Below, piece by piece: positions 1 through 12,143 of a stretch of 64,000 nt of DNA. The notes under the pieces are model-generated. The model was given only the letters and a program-made list of their open reading frames with translations, searched no databases and had not been told where the DNA came from. The stretch comes from an uncultured Ferrimonas sp. GTDB taxonomy: Bacteria; Pseudomonadota; Gammaproteobacteria; Enterobacterales; Shewanellaceae. Numbering within the stretch: the first letter of the stretch is position 1; each line of letters begins with the position of its first letter. Where the stretch lies: positions 28,518-92,517 of the forward strand of contig NZ_CANLCI010000017.1 in NCBI RefSeq assembly GCF_947489035.1. Direction: 5' to 3'. A program made the translations under genes and the position numbers.

Positions 1-696
1 CGCGACGTTGATTACCACTTGCCGTGCAGGCACCGACAAACTCAGCAGATCCGGCAATAACACCGCCATGGCATGGGAAAAACGGCCAGCAAAGGCAAAA
101 CTCACACTGATGAGCCGCGCCGGGATCCAATCCAACAGGTGCAATAACGTGGTTAACCGTGCTTGCCCTTGGCGCGAGTGATGATCGTGAATGTCGCGCA
201 CTAACGAATAAAACAGCGCTGCCGCAGGCCCAAAGGCAACAAAGTAGAGTGCAACCACTGCGTAATAGCGAAAATTGATCCACGCCGCCAGTTCGCCCAT
301 GTGTTGCCCCAGCTCGTGTTCATCTTTGTCTTGTTGATGACAGGCATCCAACTGCTGCACCAACCCATGACAACGAGAGAGATCGCCACTGCAGGCGCTG
401 CTAAGAAACTGTCGGAATCGCTGCCGAATGGCACTGTGGCCAAACAACAGTAACCCCACCGCTATCCACAAAATGAGGTTGGGCAAGCCATAGCCCTGCC
501 CTTGTAGGATCTCAGTTAACAGTGCCACCGCAATGGCTGGCAACAAGGCCAAGAGCAACAGCTGCACAGCGTGGCGCGGTTTATCGGCGCCACTGCGCTG
601 AATATAGGCCGCGCTGAAGCGTTCGAACTGAAATGCCGATTGCCACAATCGCAGCCGTTCAGCCAACATCACTAACAATAAAGAAAACAGGGTCAT
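1..696 (-). CDS. ampE: AmpE-like inner membrane protein (3' end outside window)
   Basis: Partial: 232 codons are visible and the gene continues past the left edge. The start ATG (696-694) overlaps the ampD stop in an ATGA junction, which fixes the start and implies translational coupling. The protein begins MTLFSLLLVMLAERL, has hydrophobic segments near residues 50-90, and later reads WINFRYYAVVALYF followed by a further membrane segment, a pattern I recognise from AmpE. In Enterobacteria AmpE is a multi-spanning inner membrane protein encoded with AmpD and linked to beta-lactamase induction; its biochemical role is poorly defined. The assignment rests on both sequence pattern and gene order. 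Confidence 0.88.
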   Translation of the reverse strand, partial: MTLFSLLLVMLAERLRLWQSAFQFERFSAAYIQRSGADKPRHAVQLLLLALLPAIAVALLTEILQGQGYGLPNLILWIAVGLLLFGHSAIRQRFRQFLSSACSGDLSRCHGLVQQLDACHQQDKDEHELGQHMGELAAWINFRYYAVVALYFVAFGPAAALFYSLVRDIHDHHSRQGQARLTTLLHLLDWIPARLISVSFAFAGRFSHAMAVLLPDLLSLSVPARQVVINVA

Positions 697-1259
697 CGTT
701 GCTCTTCCTGAATTAACGCGCGCAAACGCGACCAATCAAAAGCCGCACCAGGATCGGTTTTGCGACCCGGGGCGATATCGCAATGGCCCACGATCCGCTC
801 GTCACTTAATCGTGGATAGTACGCCACTAAGATCCGGCACACCTCCGCCAACTGTTGATACTGCCGATCGCTGTACGGGATGGTATCGGTGCCTTCCATT
901 TCAATCCCAATGGAATAATCATTGCAGTTATCTTCACCGGCAAAGCAACTGACTCCAGCGTGCCAAGCACGGCGATCAAAGGGCACATATTGAATTATCT
1001 GCCCATCTCGCCGGATCAACAGATGGGCGGAGACCTGCAAAGATTGCACCTGTTGCAAAATGGGGAAGTCCGGCTGAACGCAACCAGTAAACAGTTGGTC
1101 TATATAAGGTGCACCGAACAACCCTGGCGGCAAGCTGATGTTGTGGATCACCAACAACGACACCGTTTTAGGCCGCGGCCCATGAAAGGCACTAAAGCGA
1201 TGCTGCGCCTGTTCCAGCCAGCGACCGTGCGGTTCTAGAGTAGATTGCGCCGCAATCAT
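693..1259 (-). CDS. ampD: 1,6-anhydro-N-acetylmuramyl-L-alanine amidase AmpD
   Basis: A cytoplasmic zinc amidase of 188 residues that removes the peptide from anhydro-muropeptides during cell-wall recycling; loss of AmpD derepresses AmpC-type beta-lactamases in species that carry AmpR. The Amidase_2 fold fills the protein. Expected zinc ligands are visible: His39 in LVIHN, His159 in IVGHCDIAPGRKTDPG, and Asp169. Glu120 in IGIEMEG is the catalytic acid position. Length matches the family (about 185). There is no signal peptide. It is divergent from the protease gene at 1322 with only 62 bp between, and overlaps ampE by 4 nt. Confidence 0.96.
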   Translation of the reverse strand: MIAAQSTLEPHGRWLEQAQHRFSAFHGPRPKTVSLLVIHNISLPPGLFGAPYIDQLFTGCVQPDFPILQQVQSLQVSAHLLIRRDGQIIQYVPFDRRAWHAGVSCFAGEDNCNDYSIGIEMEGTDTIPYSDRQYQQLAEVCRILVAYYPRLSDERIVGHCDIAPGRKTDPGAAFDWSRLRALIQEEQR

Positions 1260-1321
1260 GGTAATTCCCTGTTCAGTAGCAAATAATAACTGTCTATTTA
1301 TAGCGAGTGTATCAATAACCT

Positions 1322-2684
<1,363 letters not shown>

Positions 2685-2696
2685 CCCGCCACACCC

Positions 2697-2736
2697 TTGT
2701 TAATAACTTGGCTTGCGCAAACCAAGTTATTAACAA
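2697..2736. repeat. 40-nt near-perfect palindrome between nadC and pilA
   Basis: Arms of 15 nt (2697-2711 and 2722-2736, starting TTGTTAATAACTTGG) are perfectly complementary. The 10-nt centre is itself palindromic (TTGCGCAA) apart from one mismatched pair. It starts 13 nt after the nadC stop. As RNA it would be a very stable hairpin, possibly a two-way terminator, but no U-tract follows on either strand. A protein-binding site or cruciform is also possible. Confidence 0.85.
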
Positions 2737-2854
2737 ACACCATCGCAATATCCATTCAAAAAGTAAGCTCATTACAGTCAAAAATTGGGCGTTTGCCAAC
2801 AAATCACCGCACAACCCCGATGTGAAGTTCCTCTTACAATACAGCAAGTAACCA

Positions 2855-2883
2855 TTGTGTTACCGAATATTGTTGCATAGACT
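2855..2883 (+). promoter_or_regulatory. Possible sigma-70 promoter for pilA
   Basis: TTGTGT (2855-2860) and TAGACT (2878-2883) are separated by 17 nt, about 100 nt before the pilA start. A short inverted repeat GTAAC-N6-GTTAC (2848-2863) overlaps the -35. I searched by eye for a sigma-54 GG-N10-GC pair, common before pilA in other species, and found none convincing. The rest of 2737-2990 holds no gene that I can support. Confidence 0.35.
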
Positions 2884-2990
2884 AGCCGCTGTACTACCTT
2901 GGGTTAACTAGGTGGTCGTCGGCACCCAGGAGGGCCATGCCGGCCAGCCATAGTGTGGGCTGATACGAATTTTTTATTGGAGATACACGG

Positions 2991-3434
2991 ATGAAACGGA
3001 ACAATCAAAAAGGCTTCACTCTGATCGAACTGATGATCGTGGTGGCCATTATCGGCATTTTGGCGGCGATCGCGATCCCGGCATATCAGGAATACACGAT
3101 CAAATCACAGATTAATGGTGCATATGCAGAATTGTCTCCGCTAAAAACACCATTAGAAATTGCTTTAAACGAAGGTAATACCCCTAACGCCCCTGTTGAT
3201 GGGGCATTCTGTGACTTCACTCAAACAGTAGGGGCAGGTACGGCCGACTCAACTATTCAGTGTGCGTTTAATAACGTAAACAATGCAATTAGTGCAGGCA
3301 TCTTAACCCTAACAAGAGATGGTGCTACTGGCGCTTGGAGCTGTGCTGCTAGTGGTGCCCCATTGGTAGCAGGTGGCACCTATAATGATCTTGTGCCAAA
3401 AAACTGTACTTCAGCTGCAGCTGCAGCTCCTTAA
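2991..3434 (+). CDS. pilA: Type IV major pilin PilA (prepilin)
   Basis: A 147-residue type IVa prepilin. The class III leader ends at Gly8 with Phe9 as the N-methylated first residue of the mature pilin (G-FTLIELM), Glu13 is the conserved +5 Glu, and the hydrophobic helix runs to about residue 35. Four cysteines (AFCDF, IQCAF, WSCAA, KNCTS) can form two disulfides, including the C-terminal D-loop. The tail is alanine-rich (SAAAAAP). A GGAGA ribosome site lies 8 nt before ATG. Codon use after the N-terminal helix is more A+T-rich than in neighbours, typical of diversifying pilins. A strong terminator follows, so pilA can be expressed alone. Confidence 0.95.
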   Translation: MKRNNQKGFTLIELMIVVAIIGILAAIAIPAYQEYTIKSQINGAYAELSPLKTPLEIALNEGNTPNAPVDGAFCDFTQTVGAGTADSTIQCAFNNVNNAISAGILTLTRDGATGAWSCAASGAPLVAGGTYNDLVPKNCTSAAAAAP

Positions 3435-3451
3435 TTTTAATATGCCTAATG

Positions 3452-3476
3452 CCCCCTTATGAATAAGGGGGTTTTT
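3452..3476 (+). terminator. Intrinsic terminator after pilA that contains the pilB ribosome site
   Basis: A G+C stem (CCCCCTT with AAGGGGG, short loop ATGAAT) is followed by five T residues (3472-3476), 17 nt after the pilA stop. The 3' arm AAGGGGG is also the only Shine-Dalgarno-like sequence upstream of the pilB ATG at 3480. Read-through transcripts would therefore have the pilB site sequestered in the stem. Confidence 0.85.
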
Positions 3477-3479
3477 CAT

Positions 3480-5021
3480 ATGAAAAACAATACTTTTGGC
3501 TTACCTTATATGGATATATCTTGGCTTGATGTATCCACTATTTCCGATGATTTAAAAAACCCTAAACTGATTGAAAAACACCGCTGTTTGCCGCTGTGTA
3601 AACGCAACAATCGGCTGATTCTCGCCACCTCCAATCCGAATAACCTCGTTGCACTGGAAGAATTTCAATTCAGTCTTGGACTGCACGTTGAACCGATTAT
3701 TGTGGTGCAAGAGGCGCTGGATCGGATCATCGACAAGGTACTTGAAGGTGAAATTGATCAGCTCGAGATCACTGAAGAAGATGAGCAGCGCCTTGCTGGG
3801 ATCGACACTGCCGAAACCGACAACAGATTAGACGACTCCGCAGGCAGCAGCGCCGATGACGCCCCCGTGGTGGTGTTCATCAACAAGCTGATGACCGAAG
3901 CGATCCGCAAAGGTGCTTCAGATCTGCACTTCGAACCTTATGAGGATCAATACCGAGTTCGTTTTCGTATTGATGGCATGCTCAGCACCATTACTCAGCC
4001 ACCCCAAGGCTTAGGCCCTAGGATTTCAGCCCGCATTAAGGTGATGGCCAAACTTGATATCGCCGAGCGGCGCTTGCCGCAAGATGGCCGTATTAAGCTG
4101 CGTGTGGGTAATAAGAAGATGGTCGATTTTCGAGTGTCGGTACTGCCAACACTGTTTGGCGAAAAAGTGGTGATGCGTATTTTAGATTCATCCGCCGCCA
4201 ACCTTAATATCGATATACTTGGTTTTAGCGATAAACAAAAAAGTTTATATCAGCGAAATTTACAACGCCCACAGGGGATGATTCTGGTTACCGGCCCCAC
4301 GGGTTCAGGTAAAACGGTGTCGCTCTATACTGGCCTGAATATTCTTAATACCGAAGAGCGAAATATCTCCACGGCGGAAGATCCAGTAGAGATTAACTTA
4401 CCCGGCATTAACCAAGTACAGATCCACCCCAAGGCTGGCCTTACCTTTGCTGGCGCCCTGCGTTCATTTTTACGTCAGGATCCCGATATTGTGATGGTGG
4501 GGGAAATTCGAGATTTAGAAACCGCCGAAATCGCGGTCAAAGCCGCCCAAACCGGCCACATGGTGATGAGCACCTTGCACACAAACTCCTCACCTGAAAC
4601 CCTGACTCGCTTGCTAAACATGGGCGTGCCCGCCTACAACATCGCCAGCTCAGTAAGCTTGATCATCGCCCAGCGATTGGGGCGAAAGCTCTGTCCCAGC
4701 TGCAAGCAACCAGAACACATCCCCGATACTGAGTTGCTGCAGGAGGGCTTCACCCCAGAACAGATTGCAACCGGCTTTGTGAGCTATAAAGCCAAGGGTT
4801 GTGATAATTGTAACGGTGGCTATAAAGGGCGAATTGGCTTATATGAAATGCTATCAATGACCTCAGAATTATCATCGCTGGTGATGGATGGCGGCAGCGC
4901 CATTGAGCTAGCCACCCAAGCCAAGAAAGATGGCATGATCACCATTCGTGAGTCTGGGCTCGAAAAAGTGATTGACGGCACCACCTCACTCGCGGAAATT
5001 AATCGAGTAACCAGCCACTAA
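3480..5021 (+). CDS. pilB: Type IV pilus extension ATPase PilB, N-terminally short
   Basis: The cytoplasmic hexameric ATPase that powers pilin polymerisation. Seen: Walker A GPTGSGKT (272-279), Asp box around 297-304 (STAEDPVE), Walker [13 protein letters not shown] (334-345), His box [12 protein letters not shown] (358-369) and a C-terminal four-cysteine zinc site (CPSC, CDNC). ATG 3480 is preferred because the in-frame ATG at 3459 lies inside the terminator stem. This gives 513 residues against about 565 for typical PilB. The protein begins where the MshEN N-domain is already under way ([13 protein letters not shown]), so about 50 residues of that domain appear to be missing. Same operon direction as pilC and pilD. 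Confidence 0.93.
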   Translation: MKNNTFGLPYMDISWLDVSTISDDLKNPKLIEKHRCLPLCKRNNRLILATSNPNNLVALEEFQFSLGLHVEPIIVVQEALDRIIDKVLEGEIDQLEITEEDEQRLAGIDTAETDNRLDDSAGSSADDAPVVVFINKLMTEAIRKGASDLHFEPYEDQYRVRFRIDGMLSTITQPPQGLGPRISARIKVMAKLDIAERRLPQDGRIKLRVGNKKMVDFRVSVLPTLFGEKVVMRILDSSAANLNIDILGFSDKQKSLYQRNLQRPQGMILVTGPTGSGKTVSLYTGLNILNTEERNISTAEDPVEINLPGINQVQIHPKAGLTFAGALRSFLRQDPDIVMVGEIRDLETAEIAVKAAQTGHMVMSTLHTNSSPETLTRLLNMGVPAYNIASSVSLIIAQRLGRKLCPSCKQPEHIPDTELLQEGFTPEQIATGFVSYKAKGCDNCNGGYKGRIGLYEMLSMTSELSSLVMDGGSAIELATQAKKDGMITIRESGLEKVIDGTTSLAEINRVTSH

Positions 5022-5063
5022 CTCCACTAATAACAATAGACAGAAAGCAGAAGGATTTGCTCG

Positions 5064-6347
5064 ATGGCCAAGGTGTTTCAAGCGCGCAGCAGCGCCGATC
5101 AACGACTACGTAAAAAAGCCAAGCTCGATAAAAAAGAGAAAACCGAAGTCGCCGATTTCACTTGGTCAGGAAAAAATCAAAAGGGCAACCCAATCAAAGG
5201 CGAGTTGCGGGGCACCTCGGCCAATGAAGTGAAAGCGATGTTGCGTAAGCAAGGCGTAACCCCTCTTAAAGTTGCCAAAAAACAGAAATCACTATTTCAA
5301 AAAAAAGCTAAAATCACCCCAAAAGATATCGCAGTTATAACCAGGCAGATTGCCACCATGCTAATGGCTGGTGTGCCCTTAGTGACCGGATTAGAGATGG
5401 TTGCCAAAGGCCACGAAAATGAATCGATGCGTAAACTGCTGGGGCAGATTTTAGAAGAGATCCAAGCGGGCACCCCGGTCGCCCAAGCGCTTAGACCCCA
5501 CCGCCAACACTTTGATGATCTATATTGCGATTTGGTTTCCGCTGGTGAGCAATCCGGTACCTTAGATAGTGTGTTTGATCGTATCGCCACCTACCGTGAG
5601 AAATCTGAAGCACTCAAATCCAAGATCAAAAAAGCGATGTTTTATCCCGTTGCGGTTATCGCCGTGGCAATCATTGTGACCCTAGTGTTATTGATTTTCG
5701 TCGTCCCTCAATTTGAAACCATTTTTAACGATTTTGGTGCTGAATTGCCTGCCTTTACTCAGATGGTCATCGGTCTGTCGGAGTTTATTCAAAACAGCTG
5801 GTATTACTTTCTTGGGGTGTTAATGATTGTGGTGTGGGGCTTTAAGCGCAGCCACACGAATTCACAAAAGTTTCGCGATAACGTTGATACCACTTTGCTT
5901 AAAATTCCTATTGTCGGCAACATTTTGCATAAAGGTTCAATGGCCAAATTTTCTCGCACCTTAGCCACCACCTTTGCCGCCGGTGTACCACTTGTCGAGG
6001 GCTTAGAAGCCTCCGCTGGCGCTTCTGGCAATGCGGTTTATCGCAAGGCCATTCTGCAAATCCGCGAAGAAGTGACTTCAGGCTTACAGATGAACGTGGC
6101 CATGCGTACCGTTAATCTGTTTCCTGACATGGTGATCCAGATGGTGATGATCGGCGAAGAGTCCGGCGCCTTGGACGACATGCTCAATAAAGTGGCCAAC
6201 ATCTTCGAAATGGAAGTGGATGACGCCGTTGATGGCCTTTCCACCTTGATTGAGCCTTTGCTGATGGTGGTGTTGGGCACCTTGGTTGGCGGCCTGATTA
6301 TCGCAATGTATCTGCCAATATTCGAATTGGGTAGCGTTGTCGGTTAA
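5064..6347 (+). CDS. pilC: Type IV pilus inner membrane platform protein PilC
   Basis: A 427-residue integral membrane protein with two repeated T2SF/GspF domains (about residues 90-215 and 292-414), each followed by hydrophobic segments (around 192-215, 240-260 and the C-terminus). It forms the inner membrane platform that transfers ATPase movement to pilin subunits. The basic N-terminus (residues 1-50) is cytoplasmic. An AGAAGGA ribosome site lies about 9 nt before ATG. It follows pilB by 42 nt and precedes pilD by 32 nt, the standard pilBCD order. Confidence 0.96.
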   Translation: MAKVFQARSSADQRLRKKAKLDKKEKTEVADFTWSGKNQKGNPIKGELRGTSANEVKAMLRKQGVTPLKVAKKQKSLFQKKAKITPKDIAVITRQIATMLMAGVPLVTGLEMVAKGHENESMRKLLGQILEEIQAGTPVAQALRPHRQHFDDLYCDLVSAGEQSGTLDSVFDRIATYREKSEALKSKIKKAMFYPVAVIAVAIIVTLVLLIFVVPQFETIFNDFGAELPAFTQMVIGLSEFIQNSWYYFLGVLMIVVWGFKRSHTNSQKFRDNVDTTLLKIPIVGNILHKGSMAKFSRTLATTFAAGVPLVEGLEASAGASGNAVYRKAILQIREEVTSGLQMNVAMRTVNLFPDMVIQMVMIGEESGALDDMLNKVANIFEMEVDDAVDGLSTLIEPLLMVVLGTLVGGLIIAMYLPIFELGSVVG

Positions 6348-6379
6348 GATCCAGAAAAATCTATTGATTGGCGGCAGTA

Positions 6380-7261
6380 ATGACAATGTGGCTTGAGCTT
6401 TTTGCTCAACATTCGTGGCTCTTTTGGCTGGTGGTTATCACCACCAGCTTAATCGTTGGCAGCTTTCTTAATGTGGTGATCCATCGGCTGCCAATTATGA
6501 TGGAGCGCCAATGGCTGCAAGAGTGTGCCGAAGGGCTAGAAGTTAGCGTACCCAAAGATCCGTGGCCGACGAAGTACAATTTATTAGTGCCCGGCAGTAA
6601 TTGCCCTAAATGCCAAACCGCCATCCCCGCTTGGCGCAATATTCCTATCCTCAGCTATGTCCTTCAGGCTGGCAAATGCCACCATTGCAGCGCTCCTATC
6701 TCGATTCGCTATCCACTCATTGAATTGACTACGGCACTGTTGTGCCTCGCTATCGCCATTAAACTTGGCCCGGTTGATCTGTTCTGGCCAACCTGGCTGC
6801 TGGCGTTTGCTTTAATCGCTTTGGCTGCCATCGACTTTGACAAAATGCTGCTGCCAGATGCCATCACCTTGCCGCTATTGTGGCTAGGCTTGCTGATCAA
6901 TATTGATGCTGGCTTTGTTGCACTGACCGATGCGGTTTATGGCGCGGTGTTCGGCTATTTGTCGTTATGGAGCATTTTTCAAGGGTTCAAACTGCTGACC
7001 GGGAAAGAGGGGATGGGCTACGGTGATTTCAAACTGCTGGCACTGTTCGGCGCTTGGTTCGGCTGGCAGGCACTGTTACCAATCATTCTGATCTCTTCCA
7101 TTGGCGGCGCCGTTGTGGGAATTGCCCTAACCGCCACCAAGCAACTCGGTGCCGGCAAGCCAATGCCATTTGGCCCATGGATCATCCTTGGTGGCTTAGG
7201 TTACCTGTTCTTTGGCCCTGAATTGGTCAACTGGTACTTACACACCATGGTTGGTCTATGA
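6380..7261 (+). CDS. pilD: Type IV prepilin peptidase / N-methyltransferase PilD
   Basis: A 293-residue polytopic membrane aspartic protease that cleaves prepilins such as the PilA above and N-methylates the new N-terminus. The cytoplasmic loop has two CXXC pairs (CPKC and CHHC, near residues 73-101). The catalytic aspartates are visible in AAIDFDKMLLPD and GMGYGDFKLLA. Six or more hydrophobic helices follow. I chose ATG 6380; a TTG four codons upstream is also possible and neither has a strong ribosome site. The stop overlaps the coaE start (ATGA at 7258), so the two are coupled. Confidence 0.95.
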   Translation: MTMWLELFAQHSWLFWLVVITTSLIVGSFLNVVIHRLPIMMERQWLQECAEGLEVSVPKDPWPTKYNLLVPGSNCPKCQTAIPAWRNIPILSYVLQAGKCHHCSAPISIRYPLIELTTALLCLAIAIKLGPVDLFWPTWLLAFALIALAAIDFDKMLLPDAITLPLLWLGLLINIDAGFVALTDAVYGAVFGYLSLWSIFQGFKLLTGKEGMGYGDFKLLALFGAWFGWQALLPIILISSIGGAVVGIALTATKQLGAGKPMPFGPWIILGGLGYLFFGPELVNWYLHTMVGL

Positions 7262-7860
7262 AGCCGCTTATCATCGGCTTAACCGGCGGCATCGGCTCTG
7301 GCAAAACTCAGGTCAGCGATCATTTTGGCCAGCTTGGCGCAACAGTGGTTGATACCGACATTATTGCTCGTCAAGTGGTTGCCCCAGGCAGCAAGGGGTT
7401 GGCCACATTGGTTGACCACTTCGGTAAATCCATATTGCAGCCTAACGGCGCACTAGACCGCGCCGCACTACGGCAAATTGTATTTAATGACCATGACGCT
7501 AGGCAGTGGCTTAATCAGCTAACTCACCCTTTGATTCGACAACAGTTACTGGCACAATGCCGCGCTGCAACAACGCCCTACGTCATTGCGGTGGTGCCGT
7601 TGTTGCTTGAGGGTGACATGCACCAGTTGATGGATCGCATTGCGGTTGTTGATGTGGATGAAGCGACCCAAATCCGTCGAACCACCCTGCGAGATAATAA
7701 TGATGCAGCGTTGGTTAAAAACATCATCGCCAGCCAAATTGATCGGCAAAGCCGTTTGCAACGGGCTGACGACATCATCGACAATAGCCGCGATCTTAAA
7801 CACCTACAGCATCAAGTTGAATTGCTGCATCAGCACTATTTACGCCTTACCGAGAATTAA
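7258..7860 (+). CDS. coaE: Dephospho-CoA kinase
   Basis: The last enzyme of coenzyme A synthesis; it phosphorylates the 3'-OH of dephospho-CoA. 200 residues, the usual size. The P-loop is GLTGGIGSGKTQ near the N-terminus, followed by VVDTDIIARQVV (the CoA-binding DxD region), and VPLLLEG and SRLQRADDIIDN further on, all typical of CoaE. Overlaps pilD by 4 nt and lies 5 nt before zapD; the pilD-coaE-zapD-yacG arrangement is widely conserved in gammaproteobacteria. Confidence 0.97.
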   Translation: MKPLIIGLTGGIGSGKTQVSDHFGQLGATVVDTDIIARQVVAPGSKGLATLVDHFGKSILQPNGALDRAALRQIVFNDHDARQWLNQLTHPLIRQQLLAQCRAATTPYVIAVVPLLLEGDMHQLMDRIAVVDVDEATQIRRTTLRDNNDAALVKNIIASQIDRQSRLQRADDIIDNSRDLKHLQHQVELLHQHYLRLTEN

Positions 7861-7865
7861 CCCCC

Positions 7866-8615
7866 ATGTGGCTCCTCTTCGAACAACCGCTTAATGAAAA
7901 AATACGCAGCTATCTGCGCATCGAAGCGGTTAATCAGCAGGTTAACGCACACCTAAATTTTCAGCTTGCTCATGGTGAATTGGCGTTTTTCCGTAGCCTG
8001 TTTGAGCTAATGGAGTTAATTGATCGACCGGATCTGCGCTCAGAGTTGCTCAAAGACATTGAGCGTCAACTAGGCAACTTACAACGCTGGCGTCAGTACC
8101 CCAATGTGGATCAACAACAGCTTGATCAGCTATGCCAGCAGCTACAACAACAGCAAGCCAAACTGCATCGGTTAACGAAACCCACGGCGGATCTTAAAGC
8201 CGATCGCTTTTTGGCCGCTTTGAAACAGCGCATGACCATTCCCGGTGGCTGCGGCAGCTTTGACTTACCGCAATTGCATTTTTGGATGGCTCAGCCCTTA
8301 GCGTGGCGTCAAACCCAAGCGAAACAGTGGTTAAATCAACTGTCGGCCTTTACCGACACCATAGAGCAGATGCTGGCGATTTTACGCAGCAGTGGCCACT
8401 GGCAGGATTCCATCGCCATGGCGGGCTCTTACCAGGCTGCAGCAGAACAAAATATCGATCTGCTGCGAGTACGCATCGAGCAAACCCATGGGGTTTACCC
8501 TGCCATTAGCGCCCACCGCAATCGTTTTACTATCCATTTAGTCAATAATGAGACCGGCAAGGCGGATCACCGCAACTTACCGCTGCAGCTGTGCCTGTCC
8601 ATGGAGCAACAATGA
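7866..8615 (+). CDS. zapD: Cell division protein ZapD (FtsZ-bundling)
   Basis: A 249-residue soluble protein matching the ZapD/YacF family: it opens [16 protein letters not shown], has a helical N-terminal half rich in Gln and Leu, and contains the [12 protein letters not shown] and WL motifs characteristic of the second domain. ZapD crosslinks FtsZ filaments and stabilises the Z ring. The gene lies 5 nt after coaE and overlaps yacG by 4 nt (ATGA). In this window its target, ftsZ, is only about 6 kb away. Confidence 0.95.
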   Translation: MWLLFEQPLNEKIRSYLRIEAVNQQVNAHLNFQLAHGELAFFRSLFELMELIDRPDLRSELLKDIERQLGNLQRWRQYPNVDQQQLDQLCQQLQQQQAKLHRLTKPTADLKADRFLAALKQRMTIPGGCGSFDLPQLHFWMAQPLAWRQTQAKQWLNQLSAFTDTIEQMLAILRSSGHWQDSIAMAGSYQAAAEQNIDLLRVRIEQTHGVYPAISAHRNRFTIHLVNNETGKADHRNLPLQLCLSMEQQ

Positions 8616-8827
8616 CCTTTACCGTAAAATGCCCAACCTGTGAAACCGACGTGGTTTGGCAAGCCCAATCAACATTTCGCCCCTTTTGCAGTGAGCGCTG
8701 CAAGCTCATCGACTTAGGCGAGTGGGCGGAAGAACGCCACACCATCGCCGGTAAAACAGAACTGCCGGATGAGTTTGATATCAGCGAACCCGACTTCTTC
8801 CTGAATGACGAAGACGAGCAGCAATAA
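8612..8827 (+). CDS. yacG: DNA gyrase inhibitor YacG (zinc-binding)
   Basis: A 71-residue protein with a four-cysteine zinc site, Cys7, Cys10, Cys26 and Cys30 (CPTC and CSERC), followed by [10 protein letters not shown] and an acidic C-terminal tail rich in Asp and Glu. This is the YacG family, whose E. coli member binds GyrB and inhibits gyrase. I chose the ATG at 8612, which overlaps the zapD stop and has GGAG 5 nt upstream, rather than a GTG seven codons earlier inside zapD. Confidence 0.94.
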   Translation: MTFTVKCPTCETDVVWQAQSTFRPFCSERCKLIDLGEWAEERHTIAGKTELPDEFDISEPDFFLNDEDEQQ

Positions 8828-8836
8828 TCAGCGCCA

Positions 8837-9229
8837 TTACAGCGTCTGCAATAGCTGATTCAGTTCAGTATTCGCCGCGGGCATCGGCAACTGCGGCAGC
8901 TTATCGAGGGCAATCCATTGAATGGGGTTGCCCTCTTTGCTTTGGGCTTCGCCGCGCCAATAGGAAAGAGTAAAGGCCTGCAACTGCACCACGCGATCGC
9001 CGTAGTCGTGCTCGGTTTGCCAGATAAGTTGCGGATCACGGCCAATCACCGCCACTTCCTCTTCAAGCTCTCTTAAAGCCGCCTCAGCAAAACTTTCCCC
9101 AGAGTTTACCTTGCCACCTGGGAATTCCCATAAGCCGCCCTGGTGCTGTTTAGGATCTCTTAAGGCGACTAATACCTGCTGTTCTTTCATGACGATCGCA
9201 ATCGCCACCTTAATTATCTTCTTGGTCAT
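8837..9229 (-). CDS. mutT: 8-oxo-dGTP diphosphatase MutT
   Basis: A 130-residue Nudix hydrolase that cleanses the nucleotide pool of oxidised GTP forms, preventing A:T to C:G transversions. The Nudix box spans about residues 38-60 (starting GGKVNSGESFAEAALRELEE) with the metal-binding RELEEE core intact; the usual Gly near the end of the box is Ala here (VAV instead of VGI), a mild deviation. Convergent with yacG (9 bp between stops) and downstream of secA on the same strand, as in E. coli, though a terminator separates it from secA. Confidence 0.94.
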   Translation of the reverse strand: MTKKIIKVAIAIVMKEQQVLVALRDPKQHQGGLWEFPGGKVNSGESFAEAALRELEEEVAVIGRDPQLIWQTEHDYGDRVVQLQAFTLSYWRGEAQSKEGNPIQWIALDKLPQLPMPAANTELNQLLQTL

Positions 9230-9287
9230 TCTCAGGCTCCTTGTAGAGAGTGATTCCCTTGCCCTAACGCCATCGCGCGGGACAGAT

Positions 9288-9313
9288 AAAAAAGGCGGCC
9301 CTTAGGCCGCCTT
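9288..9313 (-). terminator. Intrinsic terminator downstream of secA
   Basis: On the minus strand GGCGGCC pairs with GGCCGCC around a 4-nt loop (9294-9311) and is followed by six T residues (9293-9288). It lies 20 nt after the secA stop and about 60 nt before the mutT start, so mutT probably needs its own promoter or read-through. Confidence 0.88.
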
Positions 9314-9332
9314 AATTTGGTCACCGCTGGGC

Positions 9333-12077
<2,745 letters not shown>

Positions 12078-12143
12078 TGTCTTACATCGCTACTGAACAA
12101 GATGAGCACCTTGCGCTGGCACCCGGAATTCGTTTTTAAGATC

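Noticed and set aside
37..696. Plus- and minus-strand alternative frames at the left edge (for example 201-443)
   Set aside because: They overlap the partial ampE frame, which has the conserved AmpE start and membrane pattern.
2840..2990. Sigma-54 promoter upstream of pilA
   Set aside because: No GG-N10-GC pair with a TGGCAC/TTGC context; the nearest GGCAC does not have GC at the right distance.
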